A DNA stretch of 64,000 nt from Pomphorhynchus laevis (Eukaryota > Acanthocephala > Palaeacanthocephala > Echinorhynchida > Pomphorhynchidae). The translations under genes were made by a program, and so were the position numbers. Location: contig WNNJ02003593.1 of NCBI GenBank assembly GCA_012934845.2, positions 248,001 to 312,000 on the forward strand, in the 5' to 3' direction. Below, in pieces: positions 10,901 to 20,576 of this stretch. The stretch's first letter is position 1. The number at the start of each line of letters is the position of its first letter. Below the pieces are notes generated by a model, which had not been told where the DNA came from, made no database searches, and was given only the letters and a program-made list of their open reading frames with translations.

Positions 10901-13900
10901 TAACTGAGTCTACGTATTTTAAACTTTATATAAATAAAAGAATAAATAATAAATATATTTAGGATTTTATACAAATCATATTTATATCAAGTTAAAATTA
11001 ATAATTGAAATTTAAAATAAAAATCAATTTTTATGGATTGACTTATAAATAATAGACGTAGTATCAGAATAAGGATTATATGTCATCAGATCAGGTTTCG
11101 GCCCTTACTCTATAACATACGATGTTTCAATTACGAGGTATCAATGCCTAATATATGATGTAAAAATAATGCCAAATAAAATCAAATATTTAAATAATAA
11201 ATAATTATAAATAATAAATAATTGTTATATAAGATTTTTATAATTTAAATGAATTGATTTTTATGAATTGACTAATAAATAACAGACGACGTGTCAGATT
11301 TAGGATTAGAGGTCATCAGGAGGTACTGCTATGCTATCAAGTTTTGGCCGCTAACTTCTCTACCCAACATAGCAGCGGGGCCATATGACTATTTTTTTGC
11401 TACATTTATTGATGACATGATATGTTGCTGAAATTGGATTCTGTTGCTTTCAGTATTCAGAATTCCTAATTATAAGCAACATCAATTTATTGGTGTTCTA
11501 ACATCAGACCAGCTAGTTAAGTGTCGTATACTTATACATTATTTATAAGTCAAAAAATAACGACAAATAAAAATAATATAAAGTTAAAATTTAAAATAAA
11601 GTCAATTTTTATGAATTGACTAATAAATAATATCAGTTAAAATATAAAAAAAAATTTAAAATGAAAATACGTTTAAATAAATATATCAAGTTAAAATAAA
11701 AAATTGAAATTTAACATAAAAGTCAATTATTATGAATGAACTAATAAATAACATACGATGTATCAGAATAAGAATTAAAGGTCATCAGGAGGAACTGCTA
11801 TGTTATCAGGTTTCAGTAATTATTCTTCGACCCAACATACAATCGGTGTCAATTACGCGCTGATGACGTATTTCTTCTAATGAAATTTGATTATTTAGTG
11901 TACCTCATTCTAATACAAAGCATATTGTTTATTATCCATAAAACGGTTTTGCTTCATAGTTTAAATAAATTTTTAATAATACTAAGTTAATTTGTATAGT
12001 GAAAATTTAATATTTTTATATAATTTGTTGATGTATATTCTGCATTACAAGGAAAAGATAAAATCATCAAACTTGTTTTATAAATTAGCAGAAAAATAAT
12101 TTTATATCAAGAATACATAGTTTAAGTATTTCTGACAGAAGTTATATATTACAGGAAAAACAAAGTCCACAGGTCAATAATAACTTGTCAGTAGAACAAA
12201 TCATATCACAAAACTGAGATGTCTTAGATAAAACTAAATAACTGTACCGATTTTATTGCGTTTTATCAACATTGCAATTTTAAAATATAGTAAATTAATT
12301 AGGTTTTAAAAAGTTAATTAGGAAAGGATTTGTGTCAGAGAAATATTACTTATTCTTGTTACAAAATGCTAGCAAAGGCCATATTTGTATTCATATGAAT
12401 ACAAAAAAAATAAAAATATCGCATTTACTGGGATATACAATAGATAGTTGATGTACAGCATTATACCAAATAATCAAAATTTATTGATTCAATCATTTAT
12501 TTAATCCATTATTTATTTAAAATATGTAACATCACAAAACAATAATATGTAGCATCACATTCTAAAACTATACTCGTCGTTAAAATAATAAAAAACATTA
12601 TGTTAAATTATAATACTGACACATTATAGATACACTTTCTAATCATAATTTAAAAACATTTGGTAGTTATTGATATATTGTAATTTCTAAATAATTTAAA
12701 TACATTTAAATTAATATTTAAATTTAATTGATTTAGAATAAATTTATTTTTGTTAATAGATGATACTTACGGACCTAGTATGTGTGAAATGGATAGCATT
12801 TACGCCAGTATAATACCGTCCGGAGATTATGTAAATCAAAATGATATAAAAATTCAAGACATTGAAGGTTAGCAAAATTAATGCGATAACGTGTTTTAAA
12901 TGTTACTTCAGGTAAAGTTTATAGCGAAATTGCTAAGCCTAAAGTTTTTTTTAAACAAAATAGTATTAACAATTCAATTTGCGCATTTTAATAACATTTT
13001 CGTTTTAGATGAAACGACAAAATTAAAACAAACTTTTGTTGCATGTAAATGAATTCATTTATAAATATAAATTTATTTCTTTATTGTAATGCTTTCTTTA
13101 TAATTCAATCCATCTTTGTTATTCTTATTATAAAGTTAATACTTTTAACCTATCAATTTTAATCAGTAGATTAAAATTTCAATCAATTTTCATCAATTTT
13201 AATTTCGATTTAATCAGAAGTCATTGATTAATTGATTACAACAACAAAAATAAAATAAGCGATATTAAAAAAAATAAAATAAATATATAAATAAAATATA
13301 AATATATAAATATATAAAATATATTTATATATTATATGAATATTATAATTTATATATAATATATATAAATTATATATAATAAATATATAAATAAAATAAA
13401 TAATATATATAAATATATAAAATATATTTATATATATTATATGAATATTATAATTTATATGTAATATCTCAATAAATAAACAAAATAATGATAATATTAT
13501 TACATTGTCAACAAGTAGTATTAAGATATTATAATAACATAACATATTCCTTTATCGTACTATGATTATATTGTTAACCATGGAATTTGCCAAATTTAAA
13601 GACTTTTATAATCGATGCTAATTGAATTTAATAAAATACAAATGATAAAAAATCGAATGTTTTGCCAATTAAAATATTAAATAAAAGGTAATTTTTTAAG
13701 TAATTATATTTTAGTTATTATTTTATTTAATTAATCTATAATCGATAAAAAAGATTAGATGAAAAAATGTTTAAATAAAACTTTAATAATAAAATAAGTG
13801 ATTATATACAATTACTATCAGCATTTAATTTGTTTCACTTTATAATTTATTATCTTCCATGCATCTCTGTTGTAAATTAAATTTAAATCGGTTTTATTAA

Positions 13901-15300
13901 TTTTTAAAAATGACATTGAAATGTTTCATATAGTGATTATCATCAATTAGTGTATCAACTTAAAATATAATTATTTGTAATTAAATTATATATAATTTTA
14001 ATTATTATTTAAAATTTTTTAATTAATTACAATTGAATTTACAACTTAAATTATTATTATTTAAATTTACAATAGTTATTTATTATGTATATAAATTTAA
14101 AAATTAACGACAATGTTTTTTTACTAGGTACTCAATGTTTTATATAGTGATTATCATCAATTGTTAATTCATTGTTTACTTTAAACAATTTTAAATAATA
14201 ATTTATTAGAATTAATTTAAATAATTAAAAATAAGTTTATTCACTAATATAAGTTGTACCAATTACTATGAATGAATATATCTTCAATCATTTCTATTAA
14301 ATCCTTTAGTCATGCTTTAAGAAGTGAATCAAGTAGAAGAAACTGGAAATATATTGAAACACGTCTAGTCATTGTTTTATCAATATTGTTATATTCATTA
14401 ATTTTAATTGCAACATTAATCAACATAAATCAACATTAACTTCTGATCAACAAAATAAAAATTAATTTCTCTCGTATTTGCAGTTTACTGTATATTGCAG
14501 TTATTAATGTATATTATATTTGTTATATATAAAAAATTTTTTGTTATTTATAACACATATTTGTTATATTTTTGATAAAAAACAAATATTATATATTTGT
14601 GCTGACATGTTATATGATTAAATGACAATTTTTGTCATAATGAAATTTTAATTTCTTTTTACATTTCGAGTAAAAATATTGTCTTGGCATACTTGATATA
14701 ACTCTTAAAATTAAATGCAGCTGGGTATTTAACTTGCTTAAATTGATGCATTAATCAAATACTATAATAATTACAAACTTCTTAAGTTTTCTTTAAGATT
14801 TATGCTAATGAATCCACTTAAACACTACCACACTGCAATTGAATACAATTACATGATCATTTCTAAATTCATTTTTTATTATAGATTGTTCTGCAAATGA
14901 CTTTGACTTGAAATACGTCGGAATTTGTGATAATGCAAACGATCCCTTTATTAAACGAGAACAAATTAGGGATGAAGACTGCGTCGTTGTTCATCAAGAA
15001 CACGATACAAATTATCACTGCGAACATTCGCACAAACAAATTGATTATGACGATGTTTGCATTATTGAAGAATGCAACCCCAATGAGCATTATAACAATA
15101 CAGAATCCATAAAACTACCTCAATTACAGAGTTTCTTGCCCAAACCTATTTTAAAGAAAAGTTCAAAACAAAACCACACAGATGCTGTTTTTAAAGTATG
15201 TAGAAAATCGAAGAAAAATCCAGTGAAATCCAAACAACCGAGAAAGCCTGCAGTAAAGCGCGCTCGCAAAAACAAAAATCAAGTAGAAAAATCAGAATAA
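7760..15300 (+). CDS. spliced gene of unknown function, four exons joined by phase-1 introns (240 aa)
   Basis: Proposed coding exons are 7760-7922 (ATG at 7760 in a good context, caaATGG), 12760-12867, 13009-13044 and 14885-15300 (stop 15298-15300). All acceptors end in AG (taatag, ttttag, attatag), all donors in GT (acg|gtataa, aag|gttagc, cat|gtaaat), and every junction is phase 1. Exon lengths sum to 723, exactly 241 codons. The product starts MAKNILKRSV, is acidic and Tyr/Asp-rich in exons 1-2 (DEYNYDDQHVGNVYY; GPSMCEMDSIYASI), is Cys/His/Asp-rich at the start of exon 4, and ends in a strongly basic tail (KKNPVKSKQPRKPAVKRARK) that could be a nuclear localisation signal. No signal peptide, membrane segment or catalytic motif is seen and I do not recognise the family. 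The intron 1 interval holds TE debris. Additional upstream or alternative exons are possible. Confidence 0.55.
7934..8439. other. start of intron 1; AT-rich, no separate gene
   Basis: The left part is plain AT-rich DNA. From about 8190 the G+C rises, marking the LINE tail that follows. 8262-8440 is probably the same element but too decayed to align by eye. Confidence 0.4.
8440..9060 (+). mobile_element. C-terminal region of a restriction-like-endonuclease (RLE) type LINE, degraded
   Basis: Broken plus-strand frames encode RYSVVNELMRNAQAAIDI, then REDCKRPDEVSLFSWESDRV (near 8571-8630), then VTCPNNL and SLAILRENVACLLES (near 8880-8925). The KRPD-x(10-12)-(WD)VTC pattern with a flanking Arg is the PD-(D/E)xK-like endonuclease block found at the end of an RT family common in invertebrate genomes. 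The window holds a matching RT piece at 18415-18680. Stops and frameshifts show it is dead. The exact clade is not certain. Confidence 0.65.
9061..9540. other. AT-rich intronic spacer
   Basis: No exon or repeat recognised. Confidence 0.35.
9541..9690 (+). mobile_element. short fragment of a canonical Penelope element, post-RT region
   Basis: In one frame the strand reads CINYISRCPRKYKEG then VIKSLLQRAQRIYTEH. This corresponds to the 'YLN..S.HP...K.G...SL..RA..I' block that follows the RT of Penelope/Poseidon-type elements. It is a different lineage from the Naiad-like family. Only about 50 codons survive. Confidence 0.6.
9736..11960 (-). mobile_element. cluster of solo 3' ends of the Naiad-like PLE
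   Basis: At least five reverse-strand copies can be followed by shared landmarks: 9736-9800 (terminal tag only), 10387-10700 (nearly complete 3' region), 10893-11150, 11210-11395 and 11500-11960. Each nearly complete copy reads, on the plus strand: cagatcag..ctacgtatttta, then gaattgactaataaataa, ggtcatcaggag, a core ending in ggggcca, then acgtatttc. They lie inside intron 1 of the phase-1 gene. None retains coding sequence. Confidence 0.75.
11961..12759. other. AT-rich intronic DNA before exon 2
   Basis: No exon or repeat family recognised. Confidence 0.35.
12760..12867 (+). other. coding exon 2 of the unknown phase-1 gene
   Basis: 108 bases between acceptor tgttaatag (ending 12759) and donor aag|gttagc (12868). 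Only one frame is open, and it is the one predicted by the phase of the neighbouring exons. The first complete codons read DTYGPSMCEMDSIYASIIPS. The exon length is a multiple of three, so it can be skipped without a frameshift. Confidence 0.6.
13009..13044 (+). other. 36-base microexon of the unknown phase-1 gene
   Basis: Acceptor cgttttag ends at 13008; donor cat|gtaaat starts at 13045. It adds 12 codons (read as D-ETTKLKQTFVA) without changing phase. The call depends on splice sites and phase only. Confidence 0.45.
13228..13560. repeat. A/T simple-sequence tract
   Basis: An almost pure ata/taa tract (13250-13470) with an internal near-duplication: 'aatatatttatatat' followed by 'tatgaatattataatttata' occurs twice. 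It produces a long Ile/Tyr frame on the minus strand that is an artefact of composition. Lies in the last intron of the phase-1 gene. Confidence 0.7.
13561..14884. other. AT-rich intron 3 of the phase-1 gene
   Basis: No exon seen. The phrase 'atagtgattatcatcaatt' occurs twice (near 13930 and 14145), a minor duplication. Confidence 0.35.
14885..15300 (+). other. terminal coding exon of the unknown phase-1 gene
   Basis: Acceptor ttttttattatag ends at 14884. The frame is open for 416 bases with gene-like composition in very AT-rich surroundings and stops at TAA 15298. It begins (x)CSANDFDLKYVGICDN and ends with a Lys/Arg-rich tail. A candidate polyadenylation signal aataaa is at 15326-15331. 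Confidence 0.65.
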
Positions 15301-16740
15301 ATTTCTATATCGCCTAATTTAGAATAATAAAATTAATTTTAAAATAATTTAAATTACAAGCTAATAAATTTAAGTTAATCGCCTACACGCACGCGTATTC
15401 TAATTACAGCGTACCGTGTCCCGTATAAGACTGGCAAATACAGATAGATATGAACTGGCATCGCAGGCTGCAATTTAATAACCTATGATAATTTATAATT
15501 TAAGATAATTTATAATTTATTAATGATTTATATCATATTTAATAATTTACAAATTATTTAAATTATATTTATAATTTATTTATATTTATAATTTATTTTT
15601 TATATTATAATTTAAGATCATATTTTAAATATATATATATTTATACAATTGCATATTTAATTATATAATTATTTAATCAATTATATAATTACATATTTAT
15701 GTATATAATATATATAATTGATGTATATTTAAATTGATTTAATCACTAAAATCAATTTAAATGGTTTAACATATCAAATTGTGTCTTACATATCAAATTT
15801 TTATAATATTTTTAAGATCAATTTAAATGGTCTGGTCAAATACACTAAGATCTATAACATAGTATACAGATGAATTAAATGGTTGGTCAACGAATATTAT
15901 ATATAATAAATATATTTATTTGAAATATTTAATAAATTTAATTACAAATTTAATAAACGGATTAAAATCAGTCATTTTTCTCAATTGCTTTAACCATAAT
16001 GCAAGATGAGTTTACACATAACATTTTTGTATATTTTTTAATTTAACTCAAGTTAACGAGTCGCTCATCACAATTTTAAGACTATTGCATTCAGGTATTT
16101 CTATCGACGATTTAGCACATTATTTTTAACCATATCTTGAACGTATAAAATCAGGATTCAAAATACATTTTTATAATCAGAATATGATATTGTATTATAT
16201 TGTTTTACTAGTCTAGTGAATACGCTTTTATGATCAAATGATTGATTAAATGATTATTTTAATTTATTTTATTATAAGAAATTAACAATACACGAAAAAA
16301 TAAAATTAAGTTAAAATAGAAATTTGCTTTTCTATTAAATAAATGAATTAGGTAGACGCACATAATTTAATAAAATAAGATATGGAAGCCGTTGATAGTT
16401 CATGTGGTCATTGAAATATAACACTATTTTTCAAAACGTACCATACACGCTGATTCATTGTCTTTGAGTCGCATTCTTCCTAAACAAATTAATCTTTTAA
16501 ATTAATATAATGTATATATCATACATGTGCAAGAGTGTACATTAAAAAACACATTGTGATTTGATATCATACAATATGGTGGATGGAAATATGAAAAAGC
16601 AGTTTGCCAGTCATTAGTTGAGCTATCCGATACATTTCAGGATGCTGTAATTCATGTATCAAAAACATTACTCCTATATTTATAATATTTAAAAGCATTT
16701 TAAATAGTTGATACTGATCTATTATTGATAAAATATTATT
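15301..16740. other. AT-rich intergenic DNA
   Basis: A/T runs, a short repeat of 'atcaatttaaatgg' near 15750 and 15820, and no gene. 16680-16760 holds one end of the MITE family at 45686 (gagctggatcaaagaaag). The frame at 16780-17040 crosses into a PLE 3' end and is not a gene. Confidence 0.4.
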
Positions 16741-16929
16741 GGAGCTGGATCAAAGAAAGAAAATTTTATTGATCGATCATTGATTTATGACAACGCAATT
16801 TATAACAATTTCATGACCATTGATTTAACTTACAACCCAGAGAAATGCGAGTTCGGTAAGACTGCACCTAATATCTTCGGATATCTAATTTCTAAAGGCG
16901 AACTTAAACCTGACATCAAAACACTATCA

Positions 16930-17180
16930 TATCAGTTCATGACAATCATGAGGAACTGTTATGTTATCAGTTTTCGGCAAATATTACTCGACAAACATAT
17001 CACCGGGGCCAAATGCATGCTAACTATGGATTTCCTGTAATGAAGTTTGATTATAATCTATCATATTCTAATACAAAGTATATTATTTATTATCCAGGCA
17101 TAAAAAATTCCGCTTAATAGTTTAAATTTGTTAATAATATATTGTTGAATTATAAATTTTACGATTTTCTGTGAGATTTA
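16930..17180 (-). mobile_element. solo 3' end of the Naiad-like PLE
   Basis: From 'catgaggaactgttatg' through 'ccggggccaaatgcatgc' to 'ttatccaggcataaaa' and 'ccgcttaatagtttaaat', the sequence follows the reverse of 43260-43420. Coding sequence is not retained here. Confidence 0.7.
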
Positions 17181-17636
17181 ATTTTATAATACACTTAGTT
17201 TAAAATATGTATCCATCAAATTGTTGAAATTATTTTGAAGAAAAACAATATCATTACATAAGCAATTAAATAATTATCATAGCTGGATCAAAGAAAAAAG
17301 GAAACTATTTTTGATATTTTGCTAACTTCTGTTAGCATCTTTAGAAAATTGAACATAAGCAATTCTTAAAATTTCATTATTTAATGTATTATATTTTATA
17401 TTATATGGTATGCATGAATGCTCATGCACAAATATGTTTCTAGTACATTTAAATATGTCATCTTTACGATATAAATTAAAAGTAGTTTCATTAAAATTTC
17501 ATTATTTAATGTATTATAATTTAAATTATATGGTATGCATAAATGCTCATAATACAAATATATTTAATGTGGCAAATGCGTGCCAGCTGCACGCTAACAT
17601 GTCCACAAAAATGTTTGCAAAAATGTTTCTTGCAAA

Positions 17637-17712
17637 AATGTCATGAAAAAATGTCATGAAAAAATGTCATGAAAAAATGTCATGAAAAAATGTCATGAAA
17701 AAATGTCATGCA
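17637..17712. repeat. 13-base tandem repeat (about 6 units) inside a PLE C-terminus
   Basis: The unit tgtcatgaaaaaa is repeated about six times between two copies of 'gcaaaaatgtttcttg'. The unit resembles the reverse complement of the PLE stretch coding FLHE (tttttgcatgagca), so it probably grew by slippage from the element. Confidence 0.85.
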
Positions 17713-18411
17713 AAAATGTTTCTTGTAAATTTAAATATGTCATCTTTACGATATAAATTAATAGTAGTTTTAGTTAATGTTAATTTAATGTTCATATCTA
17801 GATATACACCTTCTTTATCATTAATATTGGTTTTGTTAAGAATAAGGCTTTCTGGATAAATGTGCTCACTAATTGAATAAAAATTATTAGAATTAAATAC
17901 ACATATATATCATCAATGTATCGAAGCATATATTTCATATATTTATATAGTTTAGATTTAGTTTTAAATTTATATTTAATGTATTATATTTTATATTATA
18001 TGGTATGCTTGAATGCTTACGGAAAAATATGTTTCTAGATTATTTATTTCGATTATTTATCGAAATAAATAATTAATGGTAATAACATTTTTATTTCTAG
18101 ATATATACCTTCTTTATCATTAATATTGGTTTTATTAAGAATAAGTCTACTTGGATAAAATTTGTTCACTTATTGAATAAAAATTATTAGAGTTAAATAA
18201 AAATTTCATCAATATATCGGAATATATATTTCATAGCTTTATATAGTTAAAATTTATAGTTTATAAATTTATTTATAAACTATATATTTATATTATATAG
18301 CATACCAATATATTTTTTTCCGAATATAAGATTAATTAATTTTACTAACGCTTCTTTAATATCTATTAAATCTAGATTTGTATAAAGTGTACTAAAATCG
18401 TATGTATTTAT

Positions 18412-18680
18412 ATTCATGCGAAGGAGTCCAGCAGGGAGATCTATTAGGCCCGTTCCTATTCTCATCGGCCATTCAGAGAACGATTGAAAAGGTATCCGAA
18501 ATACCTAGAATAAACCTCAACGTGTGGTATCTGAATGACGGCATAGTCGGTGGGATGCCATCAGCAATTGCATCCGCACTCGGCTGGCTAGATGCGAGCT
18601 TCAAAGTGACGTAGCTCCAGTTAAATTAGCGAAAGACAGAGGTCATCGGCATGCCTGAAGCCGTAAACGCTTGCATAACC
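18412..18680 (+). mobile_element. reverse transcriptase fragment of an RLE-type LINE
   Basis: The plus strand reads EGVQQGDLLGPFLFSSAIQ (motif B), then NLNVWYLNDGIVGG, where the usual Y-x-D-D motif C has become YLND, then a broken continuation LNXRKTEVIGMPEAV. The GVQQGDPLGPLLFSLA / YLDDGTLGG phrasing belongs to the same RT family whose endonuclease tail lies at 8440-9060. It interrupts the PLE block and is higher in G+C. Loss of the first Asp of motif C and later stops show it is dead. Confidence 0.75.
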
Positions 18681-19154
18681 CTAATATTGGTGTAGTTAAG
18701 AATAAGGCTTTCTGGATAAATTTGTTCACTAATTGAATAAAAATTATTAGAATTAAATACACATATATCATCAATGTATCGAAACATATATTTCATATAT
18801 TTATATTGTTTAGATTTAGTTTTTAAACAGTTATGAACAAATTCATATTCTATAAAGCTAAAAAATAAGTCAGCTATAATTGGGCTACTTTTACCTCCTA
18901 TTGGAACATCTAAATATAGATGTCCCTACTTTTAAAATATATCGAAACATATATTTAATATCTTTATATAATTTAGATTTGATATTTTACACAGTTATGA
19001 ACAAATTCTATAAAGCTTAAAAACAAGTCAGCTATAATTGGGCTATTATTATCTTCCATTAGAACATATTTTATATGTTAAGATATAGATGTCACTATCG
19101 TATATTATTCAGTAGTTAATTCATAAATTGAATTAATTATCCAGTAGTTAATTC

Positions 19155-20289
19155 ATGGCAGAAATTGTTTCTGACGCTCGCTCGGTGTCACCCCAAGCAT
19201 CTTAAGATAATTCTGCAACTGTATTGAATAATCTTGCCACGGATCATTATTGGAATCAAATGATTCCAATAAAATATCATACTCCATCACTGCTGGAATT
19301 TCATTTAAGGTCACTTTTATGACGGGTAGAAAATCACGACCATTCTGGCTAACATTGCAAATTTGTAAATTGGCTAATTATTCTTCCTCAGAACGTTCGT
19401 TACCGTATGATACCACTTGGTTGACAGCACCTCTGCGATGTTTGTAGCATCGGCGAATATGCCCAATTTTCCCGCAGTTGTAGCATTTGACGTTTGTTGC
19501 CCAGCATTGTTGTTCGTAGATATGATTGTAGCCATTACAACGAGGACACCGTGGCATCATATTCTTATTCACATTCGATTGATACTGTGTATCCATTTTA
19601 CGAATAACCTTTACTTTGTTGACATTGCCAATTTCTTCGTCAGGCGTTTGATTTACATTTGTGGTTAACATGTTTTTGGTACGTTGGGTCATTTCCCAAT
19701 TTGTCGCGATTCGAATTACTTCATCGAGTGAAGGATTTTCTAGCCGAAGTGCAGCTGTTCTAATTTCTTAAACCGACGTGAATGCGACAATCAAATCTCG
19801 AATTCTATCATCGATTGCTTGATGAGCATTTACAATTGAGGCGTCGTAAAAAGCACACCGGATTGCCAAACCTCTCGCCTCTGCCATCCAATCTTTATGA
19901 GACTGGTTCGATTTGTGTCTGCATTGAGAAAATGCGACCCGAGCAGCAACAACACGACAAGGTTTTTGAAAATGTCCATCCAAACACTTCATGATAGCAT
20001 CAAATGTAATTTATTCTTGCTCGTATGTTGGTAATAACTGACCAATTATGCGAAAAATACATCTACCGCAACATGACAGCAGAAATTGTTTCTGACGCTC
20101 GCTCGGTGTCACCCCAAACATCTTAAGATAATTCTGCAACTGTATTGAATAATCTTGCCACGAATCATCATTGGAATCAAATGGCTGAAACAACGGAATA
20201 CTGCAGTGAACATCATGGCTATTATTCGTTTGAAGATTTACAACAACTTGACTTAGCATTCGCTGTTGTTCTAATATCAATTGCAGCAT
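19155..20289 (-). pseudogene. Ty3-type retrotransposon Gag, broken, with an internal duplication
   Basis: Read on the minus strand, 20289-20011 encodes a capsid-like start (PFDSNDDSWQDYSIQLQNYL), 19992-19768 continues with KDWMAEARGLAIRCAF and DDRIRDLIVAF, and 19692-19378 is a nucleocapsid with CPRCNGYNH and the zinc knuckle CYNCGKIGHIRRCY. Frames are interrupted between the three parts. 19158-19262 is a second copy of 20079-20183, so the 3' end has been joined to a repeated piece of gag. Protease and RT do not follow. Confidence 0.8.
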
Positions 20290-20343
20290 GTCATGAGGTA
20301 ATAATATTTCTTGTTGCTCGTTCTAAATACCCTCGTCGCCATT

Positions 20344-20475
20344 TGTTGCATTTACGTTCATCACAATGCAAATAAAGATTTAAAGTTTTTACTTGTTGTT
20401 CGCTACAAAAAAAAACTGTCCACATGCAAACTGAGTGTAACATATATAGAAATAAATCAAAGCGTTACCGCAACA
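20344..20475 (-). repeat. probable LTR lying between pol and gag
   Basis: On the minus strand this 132-base segment starts TGTTGC and ends GCAACA, the inverted termini expected of an LTR. Two bases beyond its end the strand reads TGGCGACGAGG, a plausible tRNA primer-binding site, and gag starts about 50 bases further on. No clear purine tract precedes 20475; a better one is near 20545 (GATTAGGAATGC), so the LTR could extend to about 20545. Pol ends just upstream and gag begins just downstream, as in two tandem elements sharing one LTR. Confidence 0.55.
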
Positions 20476-20576
20476 TAGTGTTAGTGAACAATCAATAGAA
20501 TTTTACCGACAGTGTATGAATTAGATGCACTGCCACTACGTAGCATTCCTAATCACCATCAATTACTTAGGCGATC

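Larger units (their letters stand above)
17280..19120 (-). mobile_element. shuffled block of Naiad-like PLE coding fragments
   Basis: The minus strand contains several separate pieces of the same PLE. C-terminal pieces lie at 17355-17470, 17490-17560, 17700-17830 and 17970-18040. An RT motif A piece is at 18290-18410 (YDFSTLYTNLDLIDIKEALV). RT motifs B to C at 18700-18910 read VPIGGKSSPIIADLFFSF and YMFRYIDDICVFNSNN. A second, more decayed motif C region is at 18940-19080. Motif B is better preserved here than in the 41.5-kb copy. The pieces are not in element order, so this is a rearranged nest. The left edge, 17280-17345, is one end of the MITE family at 45686. Confidence 0.75.

Noticed and set aside
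13228-13545. 105-codon Ile/Tyr-rich minus-strand frame as a membrane protein
   Set aside because: It is the translation of an A/T simple-sequence tract and has no independent support.
7760-15300. Phase-1 microexon gene as an insect 'bicycle'-type secreted effector
   Set aside because: The phase-1 microexon layout is similar, but there is no signal peptide and the paired Cys-Tyr-Cys motifs are not evident; the C-terminus looks nuclear.
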